A DNA stretch of 47,419 bases from Pelistega sp. (GCA_030538255.1 JAUNUI010000003.1:51348-98766); one strand, 5' to 3'; numbered from the stretch's first letter, positions 35,452 through 44,443 are shown. The notes: generated from the letters alone by a model not told the origin. Program-made: numbers and translations.

Positions 35452-36531
35452 GTGAAACAACGTTTTTTAATTGCCATGGCCTATATGTCTGTGGTTATTG
35501 GTGGTGGATTTGCTTCGGGCAGAGAAGTGATTCAGTTTTTTACAGGCTATGGTGTCGGCGGTATTGGCGGCTCATTGATTGCCGCATTTTTATTTGCTTT
35601 TGTCGGTATGCAGATTGCCCAAATCAGCTCGAGAATGAAGATTAAGTGTCATGACAAGGTCTTAAGCAGTTTATTTGGTCCGACGGGCGGCGCCTTAGTG
35701 GATTATATTTTAATCTTCTTCTTATATGGCGTCGGCGTGATTATGCTAGCAGGTGCGGGTGCGACATTGCATCAACACTTTGAGTGGAACTTTATGGTGG
35801 GTTCGCTCATTATGACGGCCTTCGTGATCTTGACCCTGTGCTTAAATCTGAAGAGCATTATCTATTTAATTAGTTTGGTGATTCCATTCTTGCTCTTAAT
35901 TATTTTGGCGATTATGGTGTATTCGATTTTTACAGGTAATTATGATTTTGCCGCGCAAAATGTCCATGCTGCGCAATATGAGGTGATTGAGTTATTGGGT
36001 TGGACTGTACCAAGTTGGGCCTTAAGTGGTGTGTTGTATGCGGCGTTCAACGTGGGGGTAGGTTTCCCTATGCTGGCGGTGATTGGTGGCATGACAGAAT
36101 CTGACCGTGAGGCAGGGCAAGGTGGTATTTTAGGTGGCTTAGGTCTAGGCTTTCTGATTATCTTATTGAATTTCACCTTGTTCCTAAATATCGATAAATT
36201 ACACGGAGTGGAAATCCCTACCTTATTACTTGCAGGTAAAATCCATGCTTGGTTAGCGTATCTAACCGTAGTTGCACTGATCGCCATGATTTATAGCACG
36301 GCCGTGGGTATGTTCTTTGCCTTCACCGTACGTTGGGCCGAGCCGAATACCATGAAGTTTAAATTGGTGGCGATTGTTTCTACCTTGGTCGGTTTTGGTC
36401 TAAGCCGCTTTGGCTTTGGCAAGATGGTGGGCTCTGTATATCCGCTAATGGGTGTGCTTGGCATTATCATTATTATCGCCCTGACGATGTATTGGTGGAA
36501 AACTCGCAAGGCCGAGAGAAGCATGGCATAG
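35452..36531 (+). CDS. YkvI-like family inner-membrane transporter
   Basis: A 359-aa hydrophobic protein with about 10 membrane segments, similar to the YkvI family (COG3949, LeuT/APC-fold permeases). The N-terminus MAYMSVVIGGGFASGREVIQFF has the unwound-helix Gly-rich signature of that fold. It starts with GTG at 35452 behind a GGAGAG site; no better ATG is present. The substrate is unknown. It forms a single-gene unit with a hairpin before it and a very strong terminator after it. Confidence 0.88.
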   Translation: MKQRFLIAMAYMSVVIGGGFASGREVIQFFTGYGVGGIGGSLIAAFLFAFVGMQIAQISSRMKIKCHDKVLSSLFGPTGGALVDYILIFFLYGVGVIMLAGAGATLHQHFEWNFMVGSLIMTAFVILTLCLNLKSIIYLISLVIPFLLLIILAIMVYSIFTGNYDFAAQNVHAAQYEVIELLGWTVPSWALSGVLYAAFNVGVGFPMLAVIGGMTESDREAGQGGILGGLGLGFLIILLNFTLFLNIDKLHGVEIPTLLLAGKIHAWLAYLTVVALIAMIYSTAVGMFFAFTVRWAEPNTMKFKLVAIVSTLVGFGLSRFGFGKMVGSVYPLMGVLGIIIIIALTMYWWKTRKAERSMA

Positions 36532-36632
36532 GACGAGTAGAGTTCTTATATTTTGCGGATTTATTCGTGAGTCTTGAGCAAGGTTCGAGGCAAGACATAT
36601 AAATATAATCTAGCAGATATAGATCAGCGACC

Positions 36633-36672
36633 AAAAAAGCTGTTGAGCATTGTGTTCAACAGCTTTTTTTTT
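36633..36672 (+). terminator. Strong rho-independent terminator
   Basis: A perfect 14-bp stem, AAAAAAGCTGTTGA (36633-36646) with TCAACAGCTTTTTT (36656-36669), has a 9-nt loop and T's through 36672. It ends the YkvI-like transcript. Confidence 0.95.
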
Positions 36673-36824
36673 ATGCTTGGATGGTAGATGGAGACGCAAT
36701 ATGAGTGGATACGGGATAACCATATGTTTTAAAAGCGCTTAACGGGGGGTTCCAAATTAATTAATTGCGAGAATCCTAGGAATAGGGTTTGATAGAGTTA
36801 AATTTAAGATTTTAGGAGACGGCT

Positions 36825-38012
36825 ATGGATTTAAATTTGCGCCCAGAAGAGGAGGCGTTTCGCGCAGAGGTACGTGAGTTTGTGCAAGCATCACTGCCAC
36901 AGGATATCAGTGATAAGGTTTTTAAGCATCAACGCCTTGATAACACAGACTATATTCGTTGGCACAATATTCTCACGGATAAGGGCTGGGGTGCACCGAG
37001 CTGGCCGGTTGAGTTTGGTGGCACAGGTTGGACGGCTGTACAGAAACTGATTTTCGAAATTGAATGCTTTAAGGCAGGCACGCCACGCCTTTTGCCATTT
37101 GGTTTAAGTATGATTGGCCCCGTCTTGATGAAATATGCTAGCCCTGAGATGCAAGAGCGCTTTATTCCACGTATGTTACGTATCGAAGACTGGTGGTGCC
37201 AAGGCTATTCGGAGCCAGGCTCAGGTTCAGACTTAGCCTCATTGAAAACGCGTGCTGAGAAAAAAGCGGACGGCTATATTGTGAACGGCCAGAAAACCTG
37301 GACGACTTATGGTCAATATGCCGATTGGATGTTCTGTCTTGTGCGCACGGATCCTGAGGCGAAACCACAACGTGGTATCTCTATGCTCTTGATTGATCTG
37401 CGTCAGCCTGGTGTGACCGTGCGTCCGATTAAGACGCTGGATGGTGGTCATGATGTGAATGAAGTCTGGCTAGAGAATGTACATGTGCCATTTGAAAACT
37501 TAGTCGGTCAGGAAAATGAAGGCTGGACCTATGCGAAGTACTTGCTTGGTCATGAGCGTACAGGGATTGCGGGGATTGGCCTATGCTACCGTGAATTACA
37601 AATTCTGAAAAACCTTGCTCAAGAAGTGCAGTGGAACGGTAAGCCGGCCAACGAAGATAGCCGCATGCAAGATAAGATTAGTTTGATTGAGGCGGATATC
37701 CTTGCTTTAGAGATGATGTTATTACGAGTGGCTGCCGATAGTACCCAAGGCCCTGGCCCTCAGGCGTCGGTCTTAAAGATTCGCGGTTCAGAAATTCAGC
37801 AAGATTTAGCTCGATTACAACTTGAGGTAATGGGTTTGTATAGTTGGCCGTATTCGCCATCATGGCTTGAGGCGGGTTCGGATGTGTTTGGTCCTGGGCA
37901 TGAGTTTGCCGCAGCGGCGAGTGCGAATTATTTTGATATGCGCAAGACCTCCATCTATGGTGGCACCACCGAAGTGCAAAAAGGCATCATCGCCAAGATG
38001 CTTTTAGATTAA
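36825..38012 (+). CDS. Acyl-CoA dehydrogenase, large subunit (pimeloyl-CoA dehydrogenase-like)
   Basis: A 395-aa acyl-CoA dehydrogenase. GYSEPGSGSDLASL (127-140) is the flavin/substrate signature, and QKTWTTYGQYADW (156-168) and KTSIYGGTTEVQKGIIAK lie at the C-terminus. As in the protein at 11820, the Glu before GT is Gly. Glu244 in GHERTG fits the alternative catalytic position. It resembles the large subunit of pimeloyl-CoA dehydrogenase-type heteromers. GGAG lies before the ATG. The partner subunit is at 38217 and an enoyl-CoA hydratase at 39387, giving a compact beta-oxidation unit next to the phenylacetate genes. Confidence 0.93.
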   Translation: MDLNLRPEEEAFRAEVREFVQASLPQDISDKVFKHQRLDNTDYIRWHNILTDKGWGAPSWPVEFGGTGWTAVQKLIFEIECFKAGTPRLLPFGLSMIGPVLMKYASPEMQERFIPRMLRIEDWWCQGYSEPGSGSDLASLKTRAEKKADGYIVNGQKTWTTYGQYADWMFCLVRTDPEAKPQRGISMLLIDLRQPGVTVRPIKTLDGGHDVNEVWLENVHVPFENLVGQENEGWTYAKYLLGHERTGIAGIGLCYRELQILKNLAQEVQWNGKPANEDSRMQDKISLIEADILALEMMLLRVAADSTQGPGPQASVLKIRGSEIQQDLARLQLEVMGLYSWPYSPSWLEAGSDVFGPGHEFAAAASANYFDMRKTSIYGGTTEVQKGIIAKMLLD

Positions 38013-38216
38013 TAGCTGAAGAATTAACCTGAATGGCGAGGATTAGCTGTTGAGCGAGACGACTGAAGTTAAGCGTATTGATGTTGACAGGATCGCTCTA
38101 AGTCCACTGAACTACAGCTTTAGCTATCAGCTTCTTGCTAAAGCTTATGGGTTCAAAAGAGAGCTCCACTGAATCAGCGCCACGAGAATGACAAAAACAC
38201 CGAATGAGGTAAGACA

Positions 38217-39326
38217 ATGGATTTTAAATATAGTGAAGAGCAGCAGATGCTCAGTGAAAGTTTACGCCGCATGGCGAAGGATGTGTGGAGTTTTGAGCAA
38301 CGTCGTCAACGCCAGAAGAGTGCAGAGCTTGATGGTACGACATGGCAGCACTTGGCTGAACTCGGGGTGTTGGGTCTCACCATTCCGCAAGAGTTTGACG
38401 GATTTGGTGAGGGGCCAGCCAGCTTATTGGCGATTCATCTTGAGTTGGGACGTGCGCTGGTTGCAGAGCCTGTGATTGCGAGCTCGGTGCATAGTAGCGC
38501 TATATTACGAGCCAGTAGCCAAGCGCAGGCACATGAACTTTTACGTCACTTAGCAGCGGGTGAGTCGGTCTGCACGGTGGCGCTTGGCGAAAGTTCGCGT
38601 GTTGATAATCTGGGTAAGATCCAGACTCTAGCTCAAGCGCAAGTGGATAGCTATGTCTTGAGTGGCACTAAGCATAATGTCGCTTGGGGTGCGCAGGCTG
38701 ATTACTTTATTGTGAGTGCTTTGCTTGAGGGGCAACTCGCGGTGTTCTTGGTGCCTAGCGATGTCGAGGGTGTGAGTAAGCAGGACTTCCCAACCATGGA
38801 TGGTATGCGTTGTGCGAGTGTGAGCTTGAATCAGCTTGTGCTCGCTAAGGATAGTCTGCTACTTCAGGGTCAGCGTGCCTTAGAAGTTTTGCAGCAAGCA
38901 GAGCAGGAGGCAATTGCCGCGGTATGTGCGCAGACGGTTGGTATGATGGAGCAGCTCCTAGCGATTACGATTGAGTATCTTAAAACACGTCAACAATTTG
39001 GCAAGGCACTTGCAAGTTTCCAAGTGATTCAACATCGCTTAGCAGATATGTATATCCAGATTGAAGTGGCGAAGTCAATGGCATTTGTTGCAGCGCAGGC
39101 CTTAGGCTTGGCGGATGCAAAAGAGCGCCAGCGTCGTATCAGTGCGGCTAAGATTAAGGTGATGCAAGGGGCCAAGTTTATTGGCGAGAGCGCCGTGCAA
39201 TTGCATGGGGGTATGGGGATGACGGATGAGCTTGAGGTTGGAGATTACTTTAAGCGAATGACACTTAATGAGTTCCATTATGGCGATTCAGTGTATCATT
39301 TATCCCAATTAGCTATTTTAAAATAA
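38217..39326 (+). CDS. Acyl-CoA dehydrogenase, small subunit (pimeloyl-CoA dehydrogenase-like)
   Basis: A 369-aa acyl-CoA dehydrogenase family protein. The C-terminal domain is well kept (YLKTRQQFGKALASFQVIQHRLADMYI, about 259-285; AVQLHGGMGMTDELEVGDYFKRM, about 325-347). The middle domain is diverged and lacks the SEPxxGSD motif. It matches small or beta partners that complete the flavin site of an active large subunit. It lies 204 nt after the large subunit gene, with a 9-bp hairpin (38116-38145) between, and 60 nt before the hydratase. Confidence 0.9.
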   Translation: MDFKYSEEQQMLSESLRRMAKDVWSFEQRRQRQKSAELDGTTWQHLAELGVLGLTIPQEFDGFGEGPASLLAIHLELGRALVAEPVIASSVHSSAILRASSQAQAHELLRHLAAGESVCTVALGESSRVDNLGKIQTLAQAQVDSYVLSGTKHNVAWGAQADYFIVSALLEGQLAVFLVPSDVEGVSKQDFPTMDGMRCASVSLNQLVLAKDSLLLQGQRALEVLQQAEQEAIAAVCAQTVGMMEQLLAITIEYLKTRQQFGKALASFQVIQHRLADMYIQIEVAKSMAFVAAQALGLADAKERQRRISAAKIKVMQGAKFIGESAVQLHGGMGMTDELEVGDYFKRMTLNEFHYGDSVYHLSQLAILK

Positions 39327-39386
39327 CCTAAGTATGCCATTTGTTCATCAAGTGGCTATTGGATTTTATGTCAAAGGATCAGGGCA

Positions 39387-40193
39387 ATGGATATTATTGA
39401 AAATACGTTCGAAACAATTAAGTTTGAGTACGATAAAGGTGTCGCATTTATTACTTTAAACCGACCTGATCGTTTAAATAGTTTCACGCAGCAGATGCAT
39501 GATGAATTGAAATCCGTGATGAAGATTCTGCAATCACGAGTTGATTTGCGCGGTGTGATTTTAACGGGTGCTGGTCGCGGTTTCTGTGCGGGTCAAGACT
39601 TAGCTGAGCGTAAGCCTTTGCCTGAAGGACAGATGCGTGATATGGGTGAGAGCTTAGAGAAAAACTATAAGCCCTTAGTACTCGCTATTCGTGCTTTACC
39701 TGTCCCTGTGGTTTGCTTTGTGAATGGGGTAGCAGCGGGTGCTGGTGTGAGTTTAGCCTTGGCCAGTGATATCCTAATTGCTGCGAAGTCCGCTAGTTTC
39801 TTGCAGGCTTTTGCCAAGTTGGGCTTGGCGCCTGATGCAGGCTCTAGTTATTTCTTGCCAAGAATCATTGGTACTCAACGGGCTATGGCGGCCTCTATGT
39901 TGGCCAAACCGATTACGGCGGAACAGGCTTTAGAGTGGGGCTTGGTCTGGCAACTGGTTGAGGATGATCAGTTAGGCAGTGAAATTGAAGCTATGAAGCA
40001 GACTCTTGCTAATGGCCCAACGCGTTCTTACGCGGCGATTAAAAATTTGATCTATACCTCAGGTCAGATGACGCTTGAAGAACAGATGAACTTAGAGACG
40101 GAAACACAACGGGAGCTTGGTTATACCGAAGATTACCAAGAAGGTGGGGCGGCTTTCCGAGAGAAACGTCCTGCGGTATTTAAGGGTAGATAG
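39387..40193 (+). CDS. Enoyl-CoA hydratase/isomerase (PaaG-like)
   Basis: A 268-aa crotonase-fold protein. The oxyanion-hole segments are GAGRGFCAGQDLAER (62-76) and GVAAGAGVSLALASD (113-127), and the acid residue lies in GLAPDAGSSYFLPRIIG. It closely parallels the PaaG at 44453 (IPDTGGTWFLP), so a ring isomerase or double-bond isomerase role is as likely as hydration. AAGGA lies before the ATG. It is the third gene of the acyl-CoA dehydrogenase unit. A copy of its 3' end follows, then two terminators. Confidence 0.9.
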   Translation: MDIIENTFETIKFEYDKGVAFITLNRPDRLNSFTQQMHDELKSVMKILQSRVDLRGVILTGAGRGFCAGQDLAERKPLPEGQMRDMGESLEKNYKPLVLAIRALPVPVVCFVNGVAAGAGVSLALASDILIAAKSASFLQAFAKLGLAPDAGSSYFLPRIIGTQRAMAASMLAKPITAEQALEWGLVWQLVEDDQLGSEIEAMKQTLANGPTRSYAAIKNLIYTSGQMTLEEQMNLETETQRELGYTEDYQEGGAAFREKRPAVFKGR

Positions 40194-40232
40194 TGTATAC
40201 GAAGCGCCTTGTAGTATTTAAGGGTAGATAGT
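40177..40232 (+). repeat. Tandem copy of the hydratase 3' end
   Basis: TATTTAAGGGTAGATAG, covering the last codons and stop, occurs at 40177-40193 and again at 40215-40231, 38 nt apart, with looser similarity upstream (CGTCCTGCGG versus CGCCTTGTAG). Confidence 0.85.
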
Positions 40233-40250
40233 TTAACTGGGGTGATAATG

Positions 40251-40276
40251 GGCTGCTTAGGCAGCCTTGATTTTTT
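40251..40276 (+). terminator. GC-rich hairpin terminator
   Basis: GGCTGC (40251-40256) pairs with GCAGCC (40261-40266), loop TTAG, followed by TTGA and six T (40271-40276). It ends the dehydrogenase/hydratase operon. Confidence 0.8.
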
Positions 40277-40334
40277 GCATGATGAAGCTTGCGGCTACTT
40301 GCCTGAATGTTAGCGTACCTTAAGCTTGAAAAGC

Positions 40335-40369
40335 ATAGCGCCCTTGACATAATAAGGGCGCTATTTTTT
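40335..40369 (+). terminator. Second strong rho-independent terminator
   Basis: ATAGCGCCCTT (40335-40345) pairs with AAGGGCGCTAT (40354-40364), with an 8-nt loop and a T-run through 40369. It lies between the convergent hydratase operon and the membrane protein gene and backs up the terminator at 40251. Confidence 0.92.
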
Positions 40370-40399
40370 GCTCAGAGACCGTTTAATTGCGTCTATCTC

Positions 40400-41008
40400 T
40401 TAGTTATACGCACGGTTGTCCGAGATACGGAGAAAGCCTTTTATCATGCGATAGCAGGTCCAGATAAACAGCACGACAATCAGTGGCCAACCAATAATTG
40501 CCAGAATAAAAGTAAAAATTAAGAAATAGGCAAAGATGCCAACAAATAGTGCTACCCAGAAACTATGGATAATATTTTCCATATGGCTATAGTAGATGGT
40601 ATTGATGACATCACCGCGCTTAGCGTAGGCTAAGACGAGTGCAGCAATGGCTGTAAGTCCACCCGTAAAATAGCCACCGATAAATAAGCCATACAATAGA
40701 TAGGTAAAGTTCTTGTTTGTCATATCCATTCCTTCAGTGCGAGAGCTATTGCTTGCTCCGCTCTGTGTTTGGCGTGCGCGTTCGTAGCCCTCTTGATAGC
40801 CGCGTTCGTAAGCCTCTTGCTGATTACCAGATGTTGATCCAAATGTGGATTGTGATGCGCCAGCAGATTGTGCGGAACCTGAGCGATTGGTGCTATCAGC
40901 GCCTGCAGAAGAGTCCCAACTGTGCGAGTCTTGTTGCTCAGCAGAGTTGTGCGAGGAATTAGGGTCTTGACCAAAGACAATGGGCAAGTTTTTATCAGCG
41001 TCTTTCAT
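40400..41008 (-). CDS. Small membrane protein with Ser/Gln-rich N-terminus (DUF4870-like)
   Basis: A 202-aa protein with two parts. Residues 1-95 are low-complexity (Ser, Asn, Gln, Gly) with a short EAYERGYQEGYERARQ segment. Residues about 100-195 hold three hydrophobic helices (LLYGLFIGGYFTGGLTAIAALVLAY; FWVALFVGIFAYFLIFTFIL; IIGWPLIVVLFIWTCYRMIKGF) resembling DUF4870/TIM-type small membrane domains. AGGA lies before the ATG. The function is unknown. It is a single gene, convergent with the hydratase operon and downstream of paaX. Confidence 0.75.
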   Translation of the reverse strand: MKDADKNLPIVFGQDPNSSHNSAEQQDSHSWDSSAGADSTNRSGSAQSAGASQSTFGSTSGNQQEAYERGYQEGYERARQTQSGASNSSRTEGMDMTNKNFTYLLYGLFIGGYFTGGLTAIAALVLAYAKRGDVINTIYYSHMENIIHSFWVALFVGIFAYFLIFTFILAIIGWPLIVVLFIWTCYRMIKGFLRISDNRAYN

Positions 41009-41249
41009 TTACTTCCTAAGGAAAATCTAACAATCACGATAAGGGTGATCTGGCGATCACAATTACTTTTATTATGCGTCTAAAACCTGTAATTTCAATT
41101 GCCTAATGGTGAAAATCTGTTAATTCACGTGAGTGGATTTTTTCAATTGATTTCGAGATAGCAAGAGTAGGATTATAGTTGACGCTATTGTTAGACGAAG
41201 TATGATTTGTGCGCACACTTAGCCTTGCGATGTGGTTTTGGTTTTGTGC

Positions 41250-42203
41250 TTAGATTTTGAGCGGATCGTCTTGGCGAAAGCGCTCGGCAAGCATCGGTAA
41301 GGCACTTGGAGTGGTTTCGTTGGCTAAGCGAAAATGTGTATCCAGAAACTGCTCTGAAGGCTCAAGCAAATTACGATAGATCTGCTGAGTCAGTACGCGG
41401 GCCTTCTCGCCCGGCCAGTTGTCGGGTAATAAGACACCTGGCAGTTCAGGGTCGCGTAGTAGTAGCTTACGATAGTCGTGAATTAAGAGTGTGCGAATTA
41501 GAAAAGCATCAACCTGCGAAATCGGCACTTGCTTTAAACGCAGCTCTTGCAAAATAGGCTGATAAGTTGCAATAAATTCTTCATAGGCCTCGGCCATTAA
41601 GGGCAGGTCCCAAGCTTGTTGAACCAATTTACTTTCGGTATCTGTGCCCGATAAATCGAAAGGGACGTCAACGGCGAGCAGAGGCATTAGCTGCTGTACC
41701 AGATCACTTAAACCGTCATTGGCCAAGAGGCTAAGTGCGGTAGTGAGTTTAAAGCTTGGATGGATAAAGCCAATATTGCCCAACACGCCAAAGCCATGCC
41801 ATGTGAGGGCGCGGCGTAATTGTTCGCGTTGCTTAGGTGACCATTCACCAACAGTCAGAATGATGCGCCAACGCTGGTCCCACAGAGGAGAGCGGGCGGC
41901 ATAAATTTGTTGGGCAGCGTTCTCAAATAGCAGTTGTCCCTTGGGAGAGAGCATATAGTCAGCGCGACGTCCGATGGTCTCACTCACTAACCAACCTTCT
42001 TTCTGTAGTCGAAATACTGTAGTCCGAATCTGCCGGTCGTTCAGGTCAAGATGTTCAAGGAGTTGGATTAGGCTGCCTAGCCAGATACGGCTACCGCGCG
42101 GCAAGACGGCGTCACCAAAAACGCTAATAATTAAGGAGCTCGCTTGAATGCGACTCTTTTGCTTAAATTCATCTAAGCGATTTTGTACAGCGGTGAGACC
42201 CAT
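41250..42203 (-). CDS. paaX: Phenylacetate operon repressor PaaX
   Basis: A 317-aa transcriptional repressor of phenylacetate catabolism that responds to phenylacetyl-CoA. The N-terminal winged helix (about 20-90) contains SSLIISVFGDAVLPRGSRIWLGSLIQLLEHLDLNDRQIRTTVFRLQKEGWLVSETIGRRADYML, the PaaX signature. The central part (SPLWDQRWRIILTVGEW) and the C-terminal helical domain (RTLLIHDYRKLLLRDPELPGVLLPDNWPG) also match. It is divergent from paaN, with candidate operators between them. The ribosome site is weak. Confidence 0.95.
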   Translation of the reverse strand: MGLTAVQNRLDEFKQKSRIQASSLIISVFGDAVLPRGSRIWLGSLIQLLEHLDLNDRQIRTTVFRLQKEGWLVSETIGRRADYMLSPKGQLLFENAAQQIYAARSPLWDQRWRIILTVGEWSPKQREQLRRALTWHGFGVLGNIGFIHPSFKLTTALSLLANDGLSDLVQQLMPLLAVDVPFDLSGTDTESKLVQQAWDLPLMAEAYEEFIATYQPILQELRLKQVPISQVDAFLIRTLLIHDYRKLLLRDPELPGVLLPDNWPGEKARVLTQQIYRNLLEPSEQFLDTHFRLANETTPSALPMLAERFRQDDPLKI

Positions 42204-42471
42204 TGTGAAACTCTTTTTATGAGAAGTGATCGTTTGATAGTCTAATTATAAGTGGCTTGGATAAAACTTTGGGAATTTCTATCCGTTACTAATATGAATA
42301 TTGGTAGAAATAAAACAGTAGCTTGGGTGATTTTTAAAAGAGCAAGGTCCTAGCAAGACAAGATGTGCATTCTTACAAATTTTAGTGAAAACCCTAGAAA
42401 TTTAAATTAATTCCAAAAAGCTTAAACATTCTACGTTTATATAATACAAAAAATCAAGCAAAAAAATAATA

Positions 42472-42486
42472 AACGTATCATTAATA
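42472..42486. promoter_or_regulatory. Candidate PaaX operator, left half
   Basis: AACGTATCATTAATA is the exact reverse complement of 42612-42626. The TGATACGTT core resembles the TGATTCGYGTT core of E. coli PaaX operators. Its position suits autoregulation of paaX. Confidence 0.55.
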
Positions 42487-42611
42487 GGGTTAATAGAACT
42501 TGATTTTAAGTTAGTGAGTAGAGATAGAAATTATTAATGAAATTCAATATTTGGCGTGTAATATTTGGTGGAATTCGATAAATCTACATATTCTAAGCAT
42601 GTGTTGTCAAT

Positions 42612-42626
42612 TATTAATGATACGTT
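42612..42626. promoter_or_regulatory. Candidate PaaX operator, right half
   Basis: TATTAATGATACGTT lies immediately before the TTGACA -35 box of the paaN promoter, so a bound repressor would block RNA polymerase. It is an exact inverted copy of 42472-42486. Confidence 0.6.
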
Positions 42627-42629
42627 AAT

Positions 42630-42658
42630 TTGACAAATATCAATCAATTACGTAGTAT
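42630..42658 (+). promoter_or_regulatory. Sigma70-type promoter of the paaN operon
   Basis: TTGACA (42630-42635) is followed after 17 nt by TAGTAT (42653-42658). The -35 is perfect, the -10 matches 4 of 6. It lies 118 nt before the paaN start. Confidence 0.55.
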
Positions 42659-42775
42659 TTTATCAGTAGGGTTATTCGAGAGCCTGTAGGCATTAAGTGA
42701 TACATGGCAAAGCAATGTTCTAAAACAGACTAAATACATTAAAGAATTTAATGAATCCACAAGGAGAATTTATCA

Positions 42776-44443
42776 ATGTCGCATCCTTTATTTGAAAAAC
42801 ATCGTGAGTTAATTGAACAAGCCTGTAAAGCGGCAAGAACTCGCGGTTACTGGTCACCGTTTAACGAGATGCCAAGTCCGAAGACGTATGGCGAGAATGC
42901 GGCTGCTGAGGGTAAGGCGGCATTCGATGCTTTGCTTGGCAAGAATTTTGAGTTAGACCAAGTGGCACAGAAGGGTTGGCATGGTAGCGAAGTTTCTCCT
43001 TACGGTATTGAACTTAATATTCAATATCCCGTGTGTGATATTGATGCCTTGGTTGACGCGGGTGAAGCGGCGATGACAGGCTGGCAAGCGGTCGGTAATG
43101 AAGCACGTATTGGCATCACCACCGAGATGTTGACTCGTCTTAATCAACAAAGCTTTGCGATTGCGACTGCTGTGATGATGACTTCAGGTCAAGGTTGGAT
43201 GATGGCTTTCCAAGCGGGTGGTCCTCACGCACAAGACCGTGGTCTTGAGTCAGTGACTTATGCTTACTTAGAGCAGAGCGTGATTCCGACAGAAACTATC
43301 TGGGAAAAACCGCAAGGCAAGAACCCTTCATTAGTGATGAAGAAGCACTTTGAAATTGTCGGTCGTGGCGTGGGTGTGGTCGTGGGTTGTGGCACCTTCC
43401 CAACCTGGAATACTTATCCAGGCTTGTTCGCGACTTTGGCAACGGGTAATGCGGTGATTGTGAAACCGCACAGCAATGCAATCTTGCCAGCCGCGATGAC
43501 AGTGAAAATCCTGCGTGAAATTCTGCGTGAAAACCAATTGGATCCTAACTTAGTCCAATTATGTGTAACGCCTGACCGCGCCGATACACAGAAATTAGTG
43601 AAGCATGAAAAAGTCCACTCGATAGACTTCACCGGCAGTAATGTATTTGGCCAATGGTTAATTGATAACTGCCGTCAAGCACAAGTGTATGCTGAATTAG
43701 CTGGTGTGAACAATATCGTTATTGATTCTACCGATAACTACAAAGCCATGCTACGTAACTTGGCCTTCACGCTATCTCTGTATTCTGGCCAGATGTGTAC
43801 GACATCACAAGCGATTTTCGTACCTGCCAATGGCATTGAGACCGATGCTGGTCATAAGTCATACGATGATGTGTGTAATGACTTGGCCCAAGCGATTAGC
43901 GGTTTCTTGGCTAAGCCTGAAGTGGCTTTTGCCGTATTAGGAGCGATTCAATCGAAAGACTCTGCTGAACGTGTCGAGCAAGCGAATAATGGTACTTTCG
44001 GTAAGGTCGTCTTGGCGTCACAGAAATTAGAGAATCCAGAATTCCCGAATGCGGATGTACGTACACCAGTGCTTGTTGCTTGTGATGCGAATGATCCTAA
44101 CACCTATCAAGTTGAGCGCTTCGGCCCGATTAGTTTTATTGTTAAAGTAGCGGATACGTCAGCGGCGATTGCTTTATCTGAGCAAGTAACGCGTGAACAC
44201 GGTGCGCTGACTGTCGGTATCTACTCTACGAGCGAAGAAGTGATTGATACGATGGTGCGTGCAACATGGCGTAGTAAAGTTGCGCTGTCGATCAACTTAA
44301 CCGGTGGTGTTTTCGTTAACCAATCGGCTGCCTTCTCTGACTACCATGGTACAGGTGGTAACCCATCAGCGAATGCTTCCTATGCAGACTCGGCTTTCGT
44401 GGCGAATCGCTTCCGTGTTGTACAGCGCCGTTATCACGTATAA
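42776..44443 (+). CDS. paaN: PaaN, phenylacetate degradation aldehyde dehydrogenase
   Basis: A 555-aa ALDH-fold protein of the PaaN type, shorter than PaaZ because it lacks the C-terminal MaoC-like hydratase domain. FTGS (285-288), general-base Glu307 (AELAG) and nucleophile Cys341 (GQMCTT) are intact. In the aerobic phenylacetyl-CoA route it should oxidise the aldehyde formed after ring opening, with a separate hydratase doing the ring cleavage. AAGGAG lies before the ATG. It heads the paaN-paaG-paaI-paaK run. Confidence 0.95.
   Translation: MSHPLFEKHRELIEQACKAARTRGYWSPFNEMPSPKTYGENAAAEGKAAFDALLGKNFELDQVAQKGWHGSEVSPYGIELNIQYPVCDIDALVDAGEAAMTGWQAVGNEARIGITTEMLTRLNQQSFAIATAVMMTSGQGWMMAFQAGGPHAQDRGLESVTYAYLEQSVIPTETIWEKPQGKNPSLVMKKHFEIVGRGVGVVVGCGTFPTWNTYPGLFATLATGNAVIVKPHSNAILPAAMTVKILREILRENQLDPNLVQLCVTPDRADTQKLVKHEKVHSIDFTGSNVFGQWLIDNCRQAQVYAELAGVNNIVIDSTDNYKAMLRNLAFTLSLYSGQMCTTSQAIFVPANGIETDAGHKSYDDVCNDLAQAISGFLAKPEVAFAVLGAIQSKDSAERVEQANNGTFGKVVLASQKLENPEFPNADVRTPVLVACDANDPNTYQVERFGPISFIVKVADTSAAIALSEQVTREHGALTVGIYSTSEEVIDTMVRATWRSKVALSINLTGGVFVNQSAAFSDYHGTGGNPSANASYADSAFVANRFRVVQRRYHV

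Larger units (their letters stand above)
42204..42775. other. paaX/paaN divergent control region
   Basis: This 572-nt A/T-rich region has no gene. It contains the 15-bp inverted pair at 42472 and 42612, a third TTATTAATGA at 42531, and the TTGACA promoter at 42630. The PaaX target sites are therefore expected here. Confidence 0.7.

Noticed and set aside
40720-40980. Alternative frames over the Ser/Gln-rich membrane protein gene
   Set aside because: They are shadows of the low-complexity region and have no independent support.
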